DNA from: Exiguobacterium indicum HHS 31
GTDB lineage: Bacteria; Bacillota; Bacilli; Exiguobacteriales; Exiguobacteriaceae
DNA length: 35,059 bases
Direction of reading: 5' to 3'
NCBI RefSeq assembly: GCF_001939065.1
Contig: NZ_MPSZ01000014.1
Coordinates: 1 to 35,059 of the forward strand
Below the pieces are notes generated by a model. That model did not search any database, was not told the origin of the DNA, and was given only the letters and a program-made list of their open reading frames with translations. A program made the translations under genes and the position numbers. Shown here in pieces: positions 1-9,076 of the stretch. How positions within the stretch are numbered: the first letter of the stretch is position 1; each line of letters opens with the position of its first letter.

Positions 1-14
1 GTTTTTTGGTATTT

Positions 15-857
15 TTATAGGTTCTTCGCTTTGAATGTGTCTCCACCTTCGATCGTGCCGTTATCAAAGCCTTTTTGGAACCAACGTTCTCGTTGCGCTG
101 ATGTGCCGTGGGTGAAACTCTCCGGTACGACATATCCTTGTCCCTTCTCTTGTAACGTATCATCCCCGACAGCATTCGCTGCCGTCAACGCTTCTTCAAG
201 ATCGCCTTCTTCGAGCAAGTTTTCGCCTTGCGCATGATGCGCCCAGACGCCGGCATAATAATCGGCCTGTAGTTCGAATCGAACGAGGTACTTGTTGAAC
301 TTCTCCTCACTCATTTTCTCTCGAAGGGGCATGATCTCATCCGACTTTCCGAGTAACGTCTGGACGTGGTGTCCGACCTCGTGCGCAATGACATAAGCCA
401 TCGCAAAATCGCCCGGTGCCCCGTACTTCGTCTGCAGTTCATCATAAAAGCTTAAATCAATGTATAATTTCTGATCGCCGGGACAATAAAAGGGACCGAC
501 GGACTTCCCTGCTTGTCCGCAAGCCGAACTGACTTGATCCGTATATAAGACGAGCTTCGGTTCTTTATAGGTCTTACCATCCTCTTTGAATTCCTTCGTC
601 CAGACCCGTTCCGTATCCGCTAAGACGACAGAGACGAAATCCGCTGCTTCTTTTTCCTGTGCTGTTTCTTCGTACGTCGTATTTTGCTGATCCTCACCGG
701 TTAAGTCTCCGAGTAACTCAGCTGGATTACCGCCCATCAAGGTGATGACGATCAGCAGGATGATTCCGACACCACCACCGATGCCGGCGATTCCTTTCCC
801 ACCCATTCCTCGCCGATCCTCAACGTTTGAACTCCGTTCTCTTCCCTTCCATTTCAT
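15..857 (-). CDS. YpfJ-family membrane-anchored neutral zinc metallopeptidase
   Basis: The 280-residue protein has a basic, glycine-rich N-terminus, one membrane segment at about residues 23-42 and an outside domain. The zinc-binding helix is H159-E-x-x-H163, in the sequence AHEVGHH, and the motif ELQADYYAG at about 196-204 supplies a likely third zinc ligand. Two cysteines at 113 and 125 could form a disulfide in the mature domain. This layout matches the YpfJ/putative neutral zinc metallopeptidase family (PF04228), whose natural substrates are poorly known. The ATG is preceded by AGGAGGAAAG. A candidate sigma-B-type promoter lies 34-58 bases upstream. The gene is divergent from the large membrane protein at 1041 and has no obvious functional link to it. 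Confidence 0.9.
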   Translation of the reverse strand: MKWKGRERSSNVEDRRGMGGKGIAGIGGGVGIILLIVITLMGGNPAELLGDLTGEDQQNTTYEETAQEKEAADFVSVVLADTERVWTKEFKEDGKTYKEPKLVLYTDQVSSACGQAGKSVGPFYCPGDQKLYIDLSFYDELQTKYGAPGDFAMAYVIAHEVGHHVQTLLGKSDEIMPLREKMSEEKFNKYLVRFELQADYYAGVWAHHAQGENLLEEGDLEEALTAANAVGDDTLQEKGQGYVVPESFTHGTSAQRERWFQKGFDNGTIEGGDTFKAKNL

Positions 858-890
858 GCGCTTTCCTCCTACTCGTTTCGTTGTAGGTCT

Positions 891-915
891 TTACCCGAAA
901 GCATTCGTCCGTAAC
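891..915 (-). promoter_or_regulatory. Possible sigma-B-type promoter of the zinc peptidase gene
   Basis: Read on the minus strand, GTTACG (915-910), a 13-base spacer and GGGTAA (896-891) resemble the general stress consensus GTTTAA-N12-15-GGGTAT. The -10 half matches 5 of 6 bases and the -35 half only 3 of 6. A chance match is quite possible. Confidence 0.3.
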
Positions 916-1040
916 GCTCCGTCTTAGGATGGACGTTCCTTCTCGTATTCATTGCTAAAATAAGTACATCCATTTCTAGGAATATCGCCCTCCTGTAGAG
1001 AAGAAGTTCAGCACGGATTTTCGCAGAAAGGAGTTGTCCG

Positions 1041-4000
1041 ATGCACTCGTTCCGTCAACACCTCAAGAACTTCATGCATACGTACCGTAAGGACATCCTT
1101 GTCCTATCTGGTATGTTTGTATTCATCCTAATTTATAGCTTTCCGTTGTTTCGTTCCGGTATGGTGACGTTTAGCGATCTATCCTTCGGACTATCCTCCC
1201 ATCGCTACTTAGAAGAAATTTATGGGGCTTGGAACAACCGCTGGAGCACGACGACGCTTCTGAATGTCGCACGATTGCTCTACATCCTACCGTTTTATGT
1301 ACTCAGTCTATTGTTTGGCTCATCCGGTCCCGTCTTGATCAAGTCATTCATCATCGGACTGTTGACGATCTCTGCTTTATCGATGTTCGCTTTTACGAAA
1401 CGGCTCCACTCGGTTTATGTCTCGAAGCACTTTTCTTATCTCTCACTGATTGCCTTTGCGATTGCCGCGTTGTTTTATGCCTTGAACCCGTGGGTGATTA
1501 CGCGGATTCAACATATCTATTTATTATGTGGCTATTCCGTCTTCCCTTACGCTTTGATGTTGTTCTTCAACATCTTCGACCCGAAGTTTCGGGAACAGCT
1601 CGATCCTGGTTTCCGTTTGTCTGATCGATTGAGTCGACGGACATGGATTGATATCACCGGACTATCGATCGTCTTTGCCTTCATGGCGGCGGGGATCCAT
1701 TATTTCTTCTTCTCGCTGATCTATATGGGAATCATGGTCGGACTCATTTTCCTAAAGACAAGTTGGACGCGTCGCAAAGAACGGATTTGGTCGTCGTTAC
1801 TATGGTTTTATGCTCGGGCGACTTGTGCGTTTGGTCTCGTTTTTCTACTATTCAATGGATATTGGTTCTTGATGTACGTCGGCTCGATCCTGACTGGATC
1901 ACAAGCTTCACAACACAATATCAATGTCTCTGATACGTTGATGTTGTTCAGCCGACACTCGAGCTGGACGAACGTTTTATTTTTAACGAGCTACTGGTGG
2001 CCGATGTTTGATTTGACTACGTTACCGCTGACGTTTTGGATTGCTGGCGCGATTACACTTTTACTCATCTTGCTAGGAGCCGTCGTCGCGTATCGGCAAC
2101 CGATCCATCTGTTCTTTAGTCTGCTTGCGATTCCGCTGATCGTCTTTGCGACCGGTACCCATGAACAAGTTGCCGATGCGTTTGTCCTGTTCGTGACGAA
2201 GACACCGTTGATTGGTGCGATGTTCCGCGATCCGAATAAGCTAGTTGGTCTCTTGATGGTCAGTTACAGCTTGTTGCTCGCCGTCGGATTAAATGCCGTC
2301 TTTATCCGTGCGTCCCGGACGATTCCACCGAAGTTGTACCGGGTCGTCTCGATCGTCGGTACGCTGATCGTCGTCGCCTGCTTTTTCCTCCCTTACCGGA
2401 CTGTCTATATGGAAGGTTTTTATCATCCGGTCAAGATGCCTAAGGAATACACGGCTATCCAAGAAGAAGTCAATGGGAAGTGGTTGCAATTCCCGATTGC
2501 AGACGAGATGACGCAACCAAGTACCGGCATCGCGACTCCACGCTGGAATCAAAATCCACGAAAAGGTGGCGAAATCAAAGCTACGGGTGACGTACAAGTC
2601 TATACGTCGGCACACGATACCGTCTTTCATCATGAAGGAGCATCACCGACGATTGGTTACATGATGACGTTCATGCAATATCTACTCGACACCGGTCGCT
2701 CGGAACAAGCTGGACAGATCGCGAAAGCATTCGGATTGAAGCAATTCGCCTACCGGGATGAGTACACGGGGATGAAGGACCGACAAGACTTCAATCTAAA
2801 GGTTCTGCAGGAACAACGTGATCTCGTACAAACGAAACAAGTCGGCTTGTTCACCTTATTCGACTTGATTGCACCGCTCGATACCCGGACCGTTCCACAA
2901 TTGATGTTGACCCCTTATGGACTCGAACGGTCGATCAGTTATCCGACACTGGCTGGCTACAATCTCGGTCGTCAATCGATTTTATATGCGACACAAGCAC
3001 ATCAGGATAGCCTCTCCTGGATGAAAAAGGGTGATATCGTCGAAATGATCGAGGAAAACGACCTTGTTCTCAGCCAAGTACCGGACGAATACTACTGGAA
3101 ACCGTTCGATGCGATTGATTCAGCCAATGCCTTCCTGAACTGGGGTAAGACGTTTCTCGCCAACAATGATTGGCGCTGGTATTTACGAACGCAAGGGATG
3201 ACGAATCCGTCGTTTGACCTCGATTTTGGAGACGGGATCGGTCTCTCGTTTGCTTCCGCCCGGATTGACGCGCCGGTCTATAAATTAGATGGATTACAGG
3301 CGAAGCAGGTCGCCTCCTTTAATTCGATGCTTGAGGATGAGACATTCTTCAAAGCCGATAACCCGGACATCGTCGACTTATCTCCGAACCCGATGTCAAA
3401 AGATAATAACCTGCCTGTCCTTCATGCGGAAGTCGCGGAAGGCGATCCGAAATACATCTGGCAAGTCGCGAAATCCGGTAAGCTGCCGGCACGACCGAAT
3501 AACGCCTACCGCTTTGATATTACAGCGAGCGGTCGCGGTGTCGACCGGCTCCACGTCAAGGTCCGGTTCTTTGATGCGAAGGATCGCGAGCTGAATCAAA
3601 CGTATGTCGTCGCTCCGCGTGATTCCGGTGATGTCGATGCGATTCACTTGCAAGGTGAATATGTCACACCACGAAACGCAAAAACGATGCGGATTGATCT
3701 ACTCAGCTTCCAGCGCCCCGAGCGGAAAACGTATTGGTGGGTCCATGATATTAAAATATTCAGCTATGAGGATTATATGATTCCGAACACGTTTACGATG
3801 ACGAAAGACTTGCCTGCCGGTCGTTACGCTGGGTTTGCCCGTGTGCTGCTGAACCAAAAAGGTGGACAACTGGATCTAACCCTCAATAAACGAGGCGTCA
3901 CGATTCCAACTCGACAACGATCCGGTGCTAAACTCGCTTGGGTTCCGATCGGTTCGTTCACGACGCCGAGCGGTCCTGCGACGCTCAGCGTGACGAACAC

Positions 4001-5486
4001 GGAAGGTTTTAATGCGATCCAAAACATCGTTCTGATACCGGAAGAAAAGCTGACTGCTTTACGAAAACGCGTCGATGATACACTCGCTTTCACGAAGACC
4101 TTAATGGTACTCGAGGCAGAGACCGGATTCGATTACACCGGTCACTTGCAGTCGGAACGAAACTATCCTGGACTGAGCTTTGGGAAAGGAATCGCTGCGC
4201 AACGGGGACGTTTACAGCGTTCAATCGATATTCGTGAAGCGACCGAGTATCAGCTCCAATTGATGTTGACTCCACCGCCAGGCAACGATGGTCGAATCAC
4301 TGTCAAAATCCGAGACGGAAAGCAGGTCGTCTTTGAACGCGCTTTGTCTCGTGCTGACATTCTAGCCGGTCAAAAGCACCAACAGCAGATCGGTAATCAG
4401 ACGGTGACGTACGATCCGCTACACTTAGCGTTTCCGTACCGGATGACAGAGTTGAGCGATGTTTACCAAACGTTATACGATGTGAAGTTATCCGATATCC
4501 CACTCGAGAAGGGACGCTATCAGTTAGAACTATCCTATGCGAGCAAGGTGCCGTCACTCGTCGATTGGAAGGATCTGCACAAGTTCGACCAGAACGAGAT
4601 CGTCACCGATAAAGCCCTCGCCGCTCCGGAAGCGGCAGCGAATTGTGCGACGTGTGTCTCGATCACGGACGATATGTTCGACGCGAGTGAGACCGAAGAC
4701 GGCTATACGATTGATTATGAGCCGACCTGCTCCTGTGATTGGTATATTTATGCCTCGCAAAAAATGAAGGTGAAACCGAATCACGAATATTTGATCCAGT
4801 TCGACGCCGTCAGCAAGAACGTCCGTCAACGACACCTCAAAGTGTATTACCTGGATAAAGATGATCGGGTCATCGGTACGGATTTCATCAATGAAGTCGA
4901 AGAAAAGAAAAAGAAGCAGTGGAACCACTATGAACAAATTGTCATTCCACCGAAGAAGACTGTCCGGATGCAGTTGCACATCTGGACGCGCGGAAATGAG
5001 AAAAAGGCTGGGCAATTGCGTCTGAAGAATTTAGAAGTGCTACCGTACGATCAACTGATTCTAGTCGATCAACTCGTTCTCTCCGAGCAAAGCGGTACGC
5101 TGTTCGCAACAGAACCTGCTCGTGCGCTTGACGTCGATGCCTCACAGATGGGACGGGATATAAACGGTGATGCGCCACTCGGTCGCTTTACGGTCAATGA
5201 TTCTCCGACACCGTTATTTAAGCTCCAGACAGATCAGGAAGTGATGCGTGGTGACACGGCATTAAACGGCGTCAGTCAGTTATATCGTTCGAACGAAAAG
5301 ACGGCACATGTGACAGTCGTGTTGCGTCCGATTTATTACGCCGGACTGACCATCCTCGTCTTAGCGCTCCCACTTAGTATCTTGTTGATTTATTTCATGA
5401 CAAGCAATCGTGGTCTAGCTATCCGACAACGCCTATCGTCCGTGTTCAAGCAACGTCTTCCTCGTCTGAAACGAAACCAGAAATAG
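1041..5486 (+). CDS. Very large GT-C-like multi-pass membrane protein with a long extracellular region
   Basis: The 1481-residue protein has about 12 hydrophobic segments in its first 460 residues. An extracytoplasmic part of nearly 1000 residues follows, then one last membrane helix at about 1430-1453 and a basic cytoplasmic tail. The N-terminal part, with an acidic residue in the first outside loop (FSDLSFG) and a FRDPNK motif before a helix, recalls GT-C glycosyltransferases of the AftD/YfhO kind, which use lipid-phosphate sugars. The outside part holds at least two jelly-roll-like segments (about 815-915 and 1245-1345) that may bind carbohydrate. It also has four close cysteines: C1202, C1205, C1230 and C1232. 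The start follows AGAAAGGAG. It faces a GT2 synthase across a shared terminator. Catalytic function is inferred, and a purely structural role remains possible. Confidence 0.75.
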   Translation: MHSFRQHLKNFMHTYRKDILVLSGMFVFILIYSFPLFRSGMVTFSDLSFGLSSHRYLEEIYGAWNNRWSTTTLLNVARLLYILPFYVLSLLFGSSGPVLIKSFIIGLLTISALSMFAFTKRLHSVYVSKHFSYLSLIAFAIAALFYALNPWVITRIQHIYLLCGYSVFPYALMLFFNIFDPKFREQLDPGFRLSDRLSRRTWIDITGLSIVFAFMAAGIHYFFFSLIYMGIMVGLIFLKTSWTRRKERIWSSLLWFYARATCAFGLVFLLFNGYWFLMYVGSILTGSQASQHNINVSDTLMLFSRHSSWTNVLFLTSYWWPMFDLTTLPLTFWIAGAITLLLILLGAVVAYRQPIHLFFSLLAIPLIVFATGTHEQVADAFVLFVTKTPLIGAMFRDPNKLVGLLMVSYSLLLAVGLNAVFIRASRTIPPKLYRVVSIVGTLIVVACFFLPYRTVYMEGFYHPVKMPKEYTAIQEEVNGKWLQFPIADEMTQPSTGIATPRWNQNPRKGGEIKATGDVQVYTSAHDTVFHHEGASPTIGYMMTFMQYLLDTGRSEQAGQIAKAFGLKQFAYRDEYTGMKDRQDFNLKVLQEQRDLVQTKQVGLFTLFDLIAPLDTRTVPQLMLTPYGLERSISYPTLAGYNLGRQSILYATQAHQDSLSWMKKGDIVEMIEENDLVLSQVPDEYYWKPFDAIDSANAFLNWGKTFLANNDWRWYLRTQGMTNPSFDLDFGDGIGLSFASARIDAPVYKLDGLQAKQVASFNSMLEDETFFKADNPDIVDLSPNPMSKDNNLPVLHAEVAEGDPKYIWQVAKSGKLPARPNNAYRFDITASGRGVDRLHVKVRFFDAKDRELNQTYVVAPRDSGDVDAIHLQGEYVTPRNAKTMRIDLLSFQRPERKTYWWVHDIKIFSYEDYMIPNTFTMTKDLPAGRYAGFARVLLNQKGGQLDLTLNKRGVTIPTRQRSGAKLAWVPIGSFTTPSGPATLSVTNTEGFNAIQNIVLIPEEKLTALRKRVDDTLAFTKTLMVLEAETGFDYTGHLQSERNYPGLSFGKGIAAQRGRLQRSIDIREATEYQLQLMLTPPPGNDGRITVKIRDGKQVVFERALSRADILAGQKHQQQIGNQTVTYDPLHLAFPYRMTELSDVYQTLYDVKLSDIPLEKGRYQLELSYASKVPSLVDWKDLHKFDQNEIVTDKALAAPEAAANCATCVSITDDMFDASETEDGYTIDYEPTCSCDWYIYASQKMKVKPNHEYLIQFDAVSKNVRQRHLKVYYLDKDDRVIGTDFINEVEEKKKKQWNHYEQIVIPPKKTVRMQLHIWTRGNEKKAGQLRLKNLEVLPYDQLILVDQLVLSEQSGTLFATEPARALDVDASQMGRDINGDAPLGRFTVNDSPTPLFKLQTDQEVMRGDTALNGVSQLYRSNEKTAHVTVVLRPIYYAGLTILVLALPLSILLIYFMTSNRGLAIRQRLSSVFKQRLPRLKRNQK

Positions 5487-5494
5487 TATATCGA

Positions 5495-5535
5495 AAAAGG
5501 ACAATGGAGATCCCACGGATCCCCATTGTCCTTTT
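5495..5535. terminator. Bidirectional rho-independent terminator
   Basis: Arms of 19 bases (5495-5513 and 5517-5535) pair with one mismatch around a CAC loop and end in AAAA/TTTT. The hairpin sits between the convergent large membrane protein and GT2 genes and can serve both. The stop codon of the minus-strand gene falls at its right edge. Confidence 0.9.
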
Positions 5536-6707
5536 CATTTGACCGGTACTTCCTCTTTTCGGTGGCGCTGATACAGGCTGACCATCGTCTTCAAGAACGC
5601 GACGGAATCCTTAACAAGATTGACGTGCGATCCTTCGCGCTCGATGCAGGTCACGGGTTGTTGGTAGACCCGTAATCGTTCCTTTTTCGCTGCATACATC
5701 AGCTCTAAATCGATTGCGAGACCACTCTCGACGTGTAGATAAGGCAACAGACGATGGACGACCCGTCGGTTGATGATCTTTAGACCGGTCTGCGAATCAG
5801 TCACCCCTTTTGGTAAGAAGAACCGTGTCAAATTTCGTTTTCCAAAGCTCATGAAACGCCGGACGGCTCCACGGTCTTCGATCGTCAAATCCTTCGTCCC
5901 GACGACGATGTCATAATATCCTTCCTGGGCGATCGTTAACAGCCGTGCGATGTCTTCGATCCGAAACGAGTTATCCGCATCGACGAAGACATAATAATCA
6001 CTCGAGACGTTTTTCATTCCCTCGATGAACAGACCGGCCTTCCGTGTATTTTGTTCGACCTGATGTACTTCGAGATATCCGACCGTGAACAACGTATCGG
6101 TCGCTTCCATGACGATCGACCGGTACTCCTGTAAGAGTGCTTTCGATCGATCCGATGAAGCATCATCAAAGAAATTGATCGAAGCGTGAATATAGTCTTC
6201 GCTGATGAAGGTCGCAAGCGACTCTAAAAAATCTTTTACATAATTAAAACGTTTCTCTTCGTTAAATATTGGCAATATAAAGGCTATAGTATCCTTTAAA
6301 ATGGGATATTCAGGATGGATGATATGTTGAATTTCAGCAAACAATTCATTCGGATATGCTGGGCGATAAGAAAACAGACGAAGCATCCCGTCTCCTTGAA
6401 CCGTATGATACGGGAAATCCCCCTTTAAACGAATCGCTTCTTTAATCAACAGGATTTTAGATCGTGGACGTACAGCTCGAATCTGATTGGCGATCGCAAT
6501 CTCCTCTTCACGCGTTTTATAGTCGACGACGTACAACAGAATCTCGTGTTCTTCAGCTTCTTGAATTTCAGTGCTGGCGATTTGTTCGAACGAGGCAGGA
6601 CATCTACCAGGTTGTGTATAAAACAAAACCGGATAATAAGAAATCAATGATTCGTATGGAATATGCCGTGAGTGATCGGTAAAAACAGCAATATGTCCTT
6701 GACTCAT
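5535..6707 (-). CDS. Family 2 glycosyltransferase (polyprenyl-phosphate sugar synthase-like) with N-terminal receiver-like domain
   Basis: The protein has 390 residues from the chosen start; the longer frame to 6770 lacks a properly spaced ribosome binding site, while AAAGGA lies 9 bases before this ATG. Residues about 4-129 look like a degenerate receiver fold: a strand, VVDYKTREEE around D62, then a helix and a strand in RPRSKILLI. From about 141 a GT-A domain begins with FILPIFNEE, followed by FDDASSD (180-186), the metal-binding VDADN (D243, D245) and DSQTGLKIINRR. The last motif is typical of dolichol-phosphate-mannose synthase and GtrB relatives. No C-terminal membrane helices follow, unlike GtrB. 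It probably transfers a sugar, perhaps mannose, from a nucleotide sugar to polyprenyl phosphate at the membrane face. It starts 49 bases from the divergent flippase gene. Confidence 0.82.
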   Translation of the reverse strand: MSQGHIAVFTDHSRHIPYESLISYYPVLFYTQPGRCPASFEQIASTEIQEAEEHEILLYVVDYKTREEEIAIANQIRAVRPRSKILLIKEAIRLKGDFPYHTVQGDGMLRLFSYRPAYPNELFAEIQHIIHPEYPILKDTIAFILPIFNEEKRFNYVKDFLESLATFISEDYIHASINFFDDASSDRSKALLQEYRSIVMEATDTLFTVGYLEVHQVEQNTRKAGLFIEGMKNVSSDYYVFVDADNSFRIEDIARLLTIAQEGYYDIVVGTKDLTIEDRGAVRRFMSFGKRNLTRFFLPKGVTDSQTGLKIINRRVVHRLLPYLHVESGLAIDLELMYAAKKERLRVYQQPVTCIEREGSHVNLVKDSVAFLKTMVSLYQRHRKEEVPVK

Positions 6708-6756
6708 AAGTTTCATCCTTTCCGTAAAACAGCTCTGACTGATGGGAGGTGGCTCC

Positions 6757-7935
6757 ATGACAAGTTTCATTCAGCGACATGCCGTCCTGTTGATTTTTCC
6801 GATTCTCGATGTAGCGTTGAATCTCGTGAACTATGCCTATCATTTACTATTAGCCCGTGAGCTTTCTAGTGCTGTCTACGGATTACTGAATGCTTATCTA
6901 GCTTTCTTAGGTCTTCTACTCATCATCGGTGGCGCTTTACAATGGACCGTGACGCGTGACTACAGTCAACAGAAGACAAATGATTACCAAAAGCTCCGTT
7001 TTCGTATACTGGTGGTTACAGGGTGCTTCTTACTTATTTTACTTTATGCATTACCTTATTTCCTGCCCTTTACCAAAATAAACCTACTAATTGTTTATTT
7101 CATCATCGTGTTTCATATCCTTCTATCTTTTCGTCGTGGTGTCTTACAAGCGACCGAACGCTTCTATGCCCTGAACCTCTCGTATTACATCGAATCCGTC
7201 GTCAAAGTCCTAGCCACATGGCTTTTGATTCAACAAACGAACGTCAGTTATGCACTGTTGTTCATCTTGGCTGGCATGATCGCGTCCTATCTATTAAGTC
7301 TGATACAAGTCACGTTCCCGGTTAGTAGCGGGCGTATTCATGCGAACGGACTCGTCCATATGATCCATACACAGGTCGTCATGACACTATTTTTCACTCT
7401 CGATAGTCTTCTCGTCACCCGTTACTTCCCGCAATTAGCTGGAGATTATTCCGTTGCCTTACGGTTTGGTCAACTCCTGTTGTTCGTTGCGTTATCACTC
7501 GCCCAATTGTTGTTGCCACGCTTAAGCCAAAAAAGTCAGGACGAAGCCTTTCTTCTTTGGGAGCGTCGCTTTTATCGCATCTTATTAGGTGGAATGGCTC
7601 TTGCTGTTTTGGTGTACTGGACGATTGTTCCTTATCTGATTCCGCTTCTATTTGGGAGCGGCTATGACATGGCAACTCATTACATCAAATATATGGTTTT
7701 CGTTTATGTCGGCATCACATTGATTCAATACGAAGCACTCGTCCAGTTTTCCCTACATCGAACTGGTTACTTGAAAGGCTATTGGCTGATTCTGATTCTG
7801 TTCGTCCTTGTTTTGACGACATTTCACTCGACCGTCGAGATTTGGTTGCTTGCACAAGCAGGTGTCTTTTTATTTGGCGCCCTGATTTTACGTTTCACCT
7901 TACCTCGACACCCCGATCCCGTGAAGGAGGCATAA
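6757..7935 (+). CDS. Polysaccharide flippase of the MATE/MVF (Wzx-like) superfamily
   Basis: The 392-residue protein is almost wholly hydrophobic, with about 12 predicted membrane helices. It has the LLARELSSAVYGLLNAYLAF-type N-terminal region and RFGQLLLF/LLLPRLS helices seen in polysaccharide biosynthesis (Wzx/PST) flippases. These move lipid-linked sugar units across the cytoplasmic membrane. I chose ATG 6757 because GGGAGGTGG ends 4 bases before it; the in-frame ATG at 6742 lies before that site and would have none. Two glycosyltransferase genes follow at 1 base and with an ATGA overlap, so the three form one operon. The flippase substrate cannot be read from the sequence. Confidence 0.85.
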   Translation: MTSFIQRHAVLLIFPILDVALNLVNYAYHLLLARELSSAVYGLLNAYLAFLGLLLIIGGALQWTVTRDYSQQKTNDYQKLRFRILVVTGCFLLILLYALPYFLPFTKINLLIVYFIIVFHILLSFRRGVLQATERFYALNLSYYIESVVKVLATWLLIQQTNVSYALLFILAGMIASYLLSLIQVTFPVSSGRIHANGLVHMIHTQVVMTLFFTLDSLLVTRYFPQLAGDYSVALRFGQLLLFVALSLAQLLLPRLSQKSQDEAFLLWERRFYRILLGGMALAVLVYWTIVPYLIPLLFGSGYDMATHYIKYMVFVYVGITLIQYEALVQFSLHRTGYLKGYWLILILFVLVLTTFHSTVEIWLLAQAGVFLFGALILRFTLPRHPDPVKEA

Positions 7936-7936
7936 C

Positions 7937-9076
7937 ATGAAACCCCATCTACTTTTTTTATCTTGGCGCGATATCAAACATCCGAAAGCCGGTGGCGCAG
8001 AAGTATTCACACACGAGATGCTCCGACGTGTCAGTGATGAGTATGAAATCACTCATTTTTCTCCCGCATTCGAAGGCGGACACGATGTCGAGTATTTGGA
8101 TGGAATCACTTATATCCGGAGAGGTACTGCGCTTTCCGTTGTTCCGCTCGCCTTTTCTTATTATCAGTCGCATGCTGCGACGATTGATTTAGTCGTCGAC
8201 CAGATGAACACTCATCACTTTTTCACACCCTTGTATGTTCCATTAGCGAAACGTGCCCTCTTCATTCATCAACTGACACGTGAAATCTGGCAAATCAATG
8301 TTCGTCCTCCGTTTTCATACGTCGGCGAATGGACGGAAACACCGCGTCTGCAGCTGTACCGGACCGGTCGCGCGTTGACGGTCAGTCAGTCCACGGCAGA
8401 CGATCTACTTGCTGTCGGCTTCTCCAAGGACGACGTGACGATTCTACCGGAAGGTCTCTCCTTTATCCCATGGAACGAAGAAGACTGGAAGCCTAAAGAA
8501 GCACATCCGACTTTTTTATACGCTGGACGGATGTCGGCCTATAAAGGAATCAATGATGCACTCCAAGCTTTCGTCATCGTTAAACGGGAGTATCCTGACG
8601 CTCGTTTCTGGGTTATCGGAAAAAAAGACGAGGCGTATATCACCGAGCATCTTCATCCAATCGTCCCGGAAGAGATGCGTGACGCCATCACCTATTTTGG
8701 ATTCGTCAGTGAGGAAGAAAAGCTCGAACGGATGAGTCGCGCGACGGCGCTCCTGTTTCCTTCTAAACGAGAAGGTTGGGGTCTGACGGTCAGTGAAGCG
8801 GCGGCTGTCGGTACACCAACGATTGTCTATGACGCACCTGGACTGCGTGACGCCGTCCAGTATGGTATGACTGGTTACATGGCCAAAAGTCAGACCCCGG
8901 GTGCCCTTGCTGCCGAGATGCGGGCTTGCTTACGTGACCCCGAAGAATACGTAATGATTCAAGCAGCCGGTCATCGTTTCGCTCAGACCTTGCACTGGGA
9001 TCATACAGGTCAAGCGTTTCGTAACTGGTTGCAACGCGAATTAATACCTGTCGCACTGAAGGAGGATTTTTCATGA
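7937..9076 (+). CDS. Family 4 (GT-B) glycosyltransferase
   Basis: The 379-residue protein has the two-domain GT-B layout. The N-terminal domain starts with LFLSWRDIKHPKAGGAEVF, with the glycine-rich GGAE loop that contacts the acceptor. The C-terminal domain has FLYAGRMSAYKG and the GT4 signature SKREGWGLTVSEA, an E-x7-E motif in the nucleotide-sugar pocket near 275-285. It would add a sugar from a nucleotide donor with retention of configuration on the cytoplasmic side. The ATG lies 7 bases after GGAGG and 1 base after the flippase stop. Neighbouring manC and manA make GDP-mannose a plausible donor, but the sequence does not prove it. Confidence 0.9.
   Translation: MKPHLLFLSWRDIKHPKAGGAEVFTHEMLRRVSDEYEITHFSPAFEGGHDVEYLDGITYIRRGTALSVVPLAFSYYQSHAATIDLVVDQMNTHHFFTPLYVPLAKRALFIHQLTREIWQINVRPPFSYVGEWTETPRLQLYRTGRALTVSQSTADDLLAVGFSKDDVTILPEGLSFIPWNEEDWKPKEAHPTFLYAGRMSAYKGINDALQAFVIVKREYPDARFWVIGKKDEAYITEHLHPIVPEEMRDAITYFGFVSEEEKLERMSRATALLFPSKREGWGLTVSEAAAVGTPTIVYDAPGLRDAVQYGMTGYMAKSQTPGALAAEMRACLRDPEEYVMIQAAGHRFAQTLHWDHTGQAFRNWLQRELIPVALKEDFS

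Noticed and set aside
4554..5015. 153-codon open frame antisense to the large membrane protein
   Set aside because: It lies wholly inside a gene with good coding signs on the other strand, has no ribosome binding site and resembles no family.
6742..6765. TGAAAC sequence on the minus strand near the GT2 start, as a sigma-W promoter
   Set aside because: No CGTA-type -10 box follows at 16 or 17 bases.
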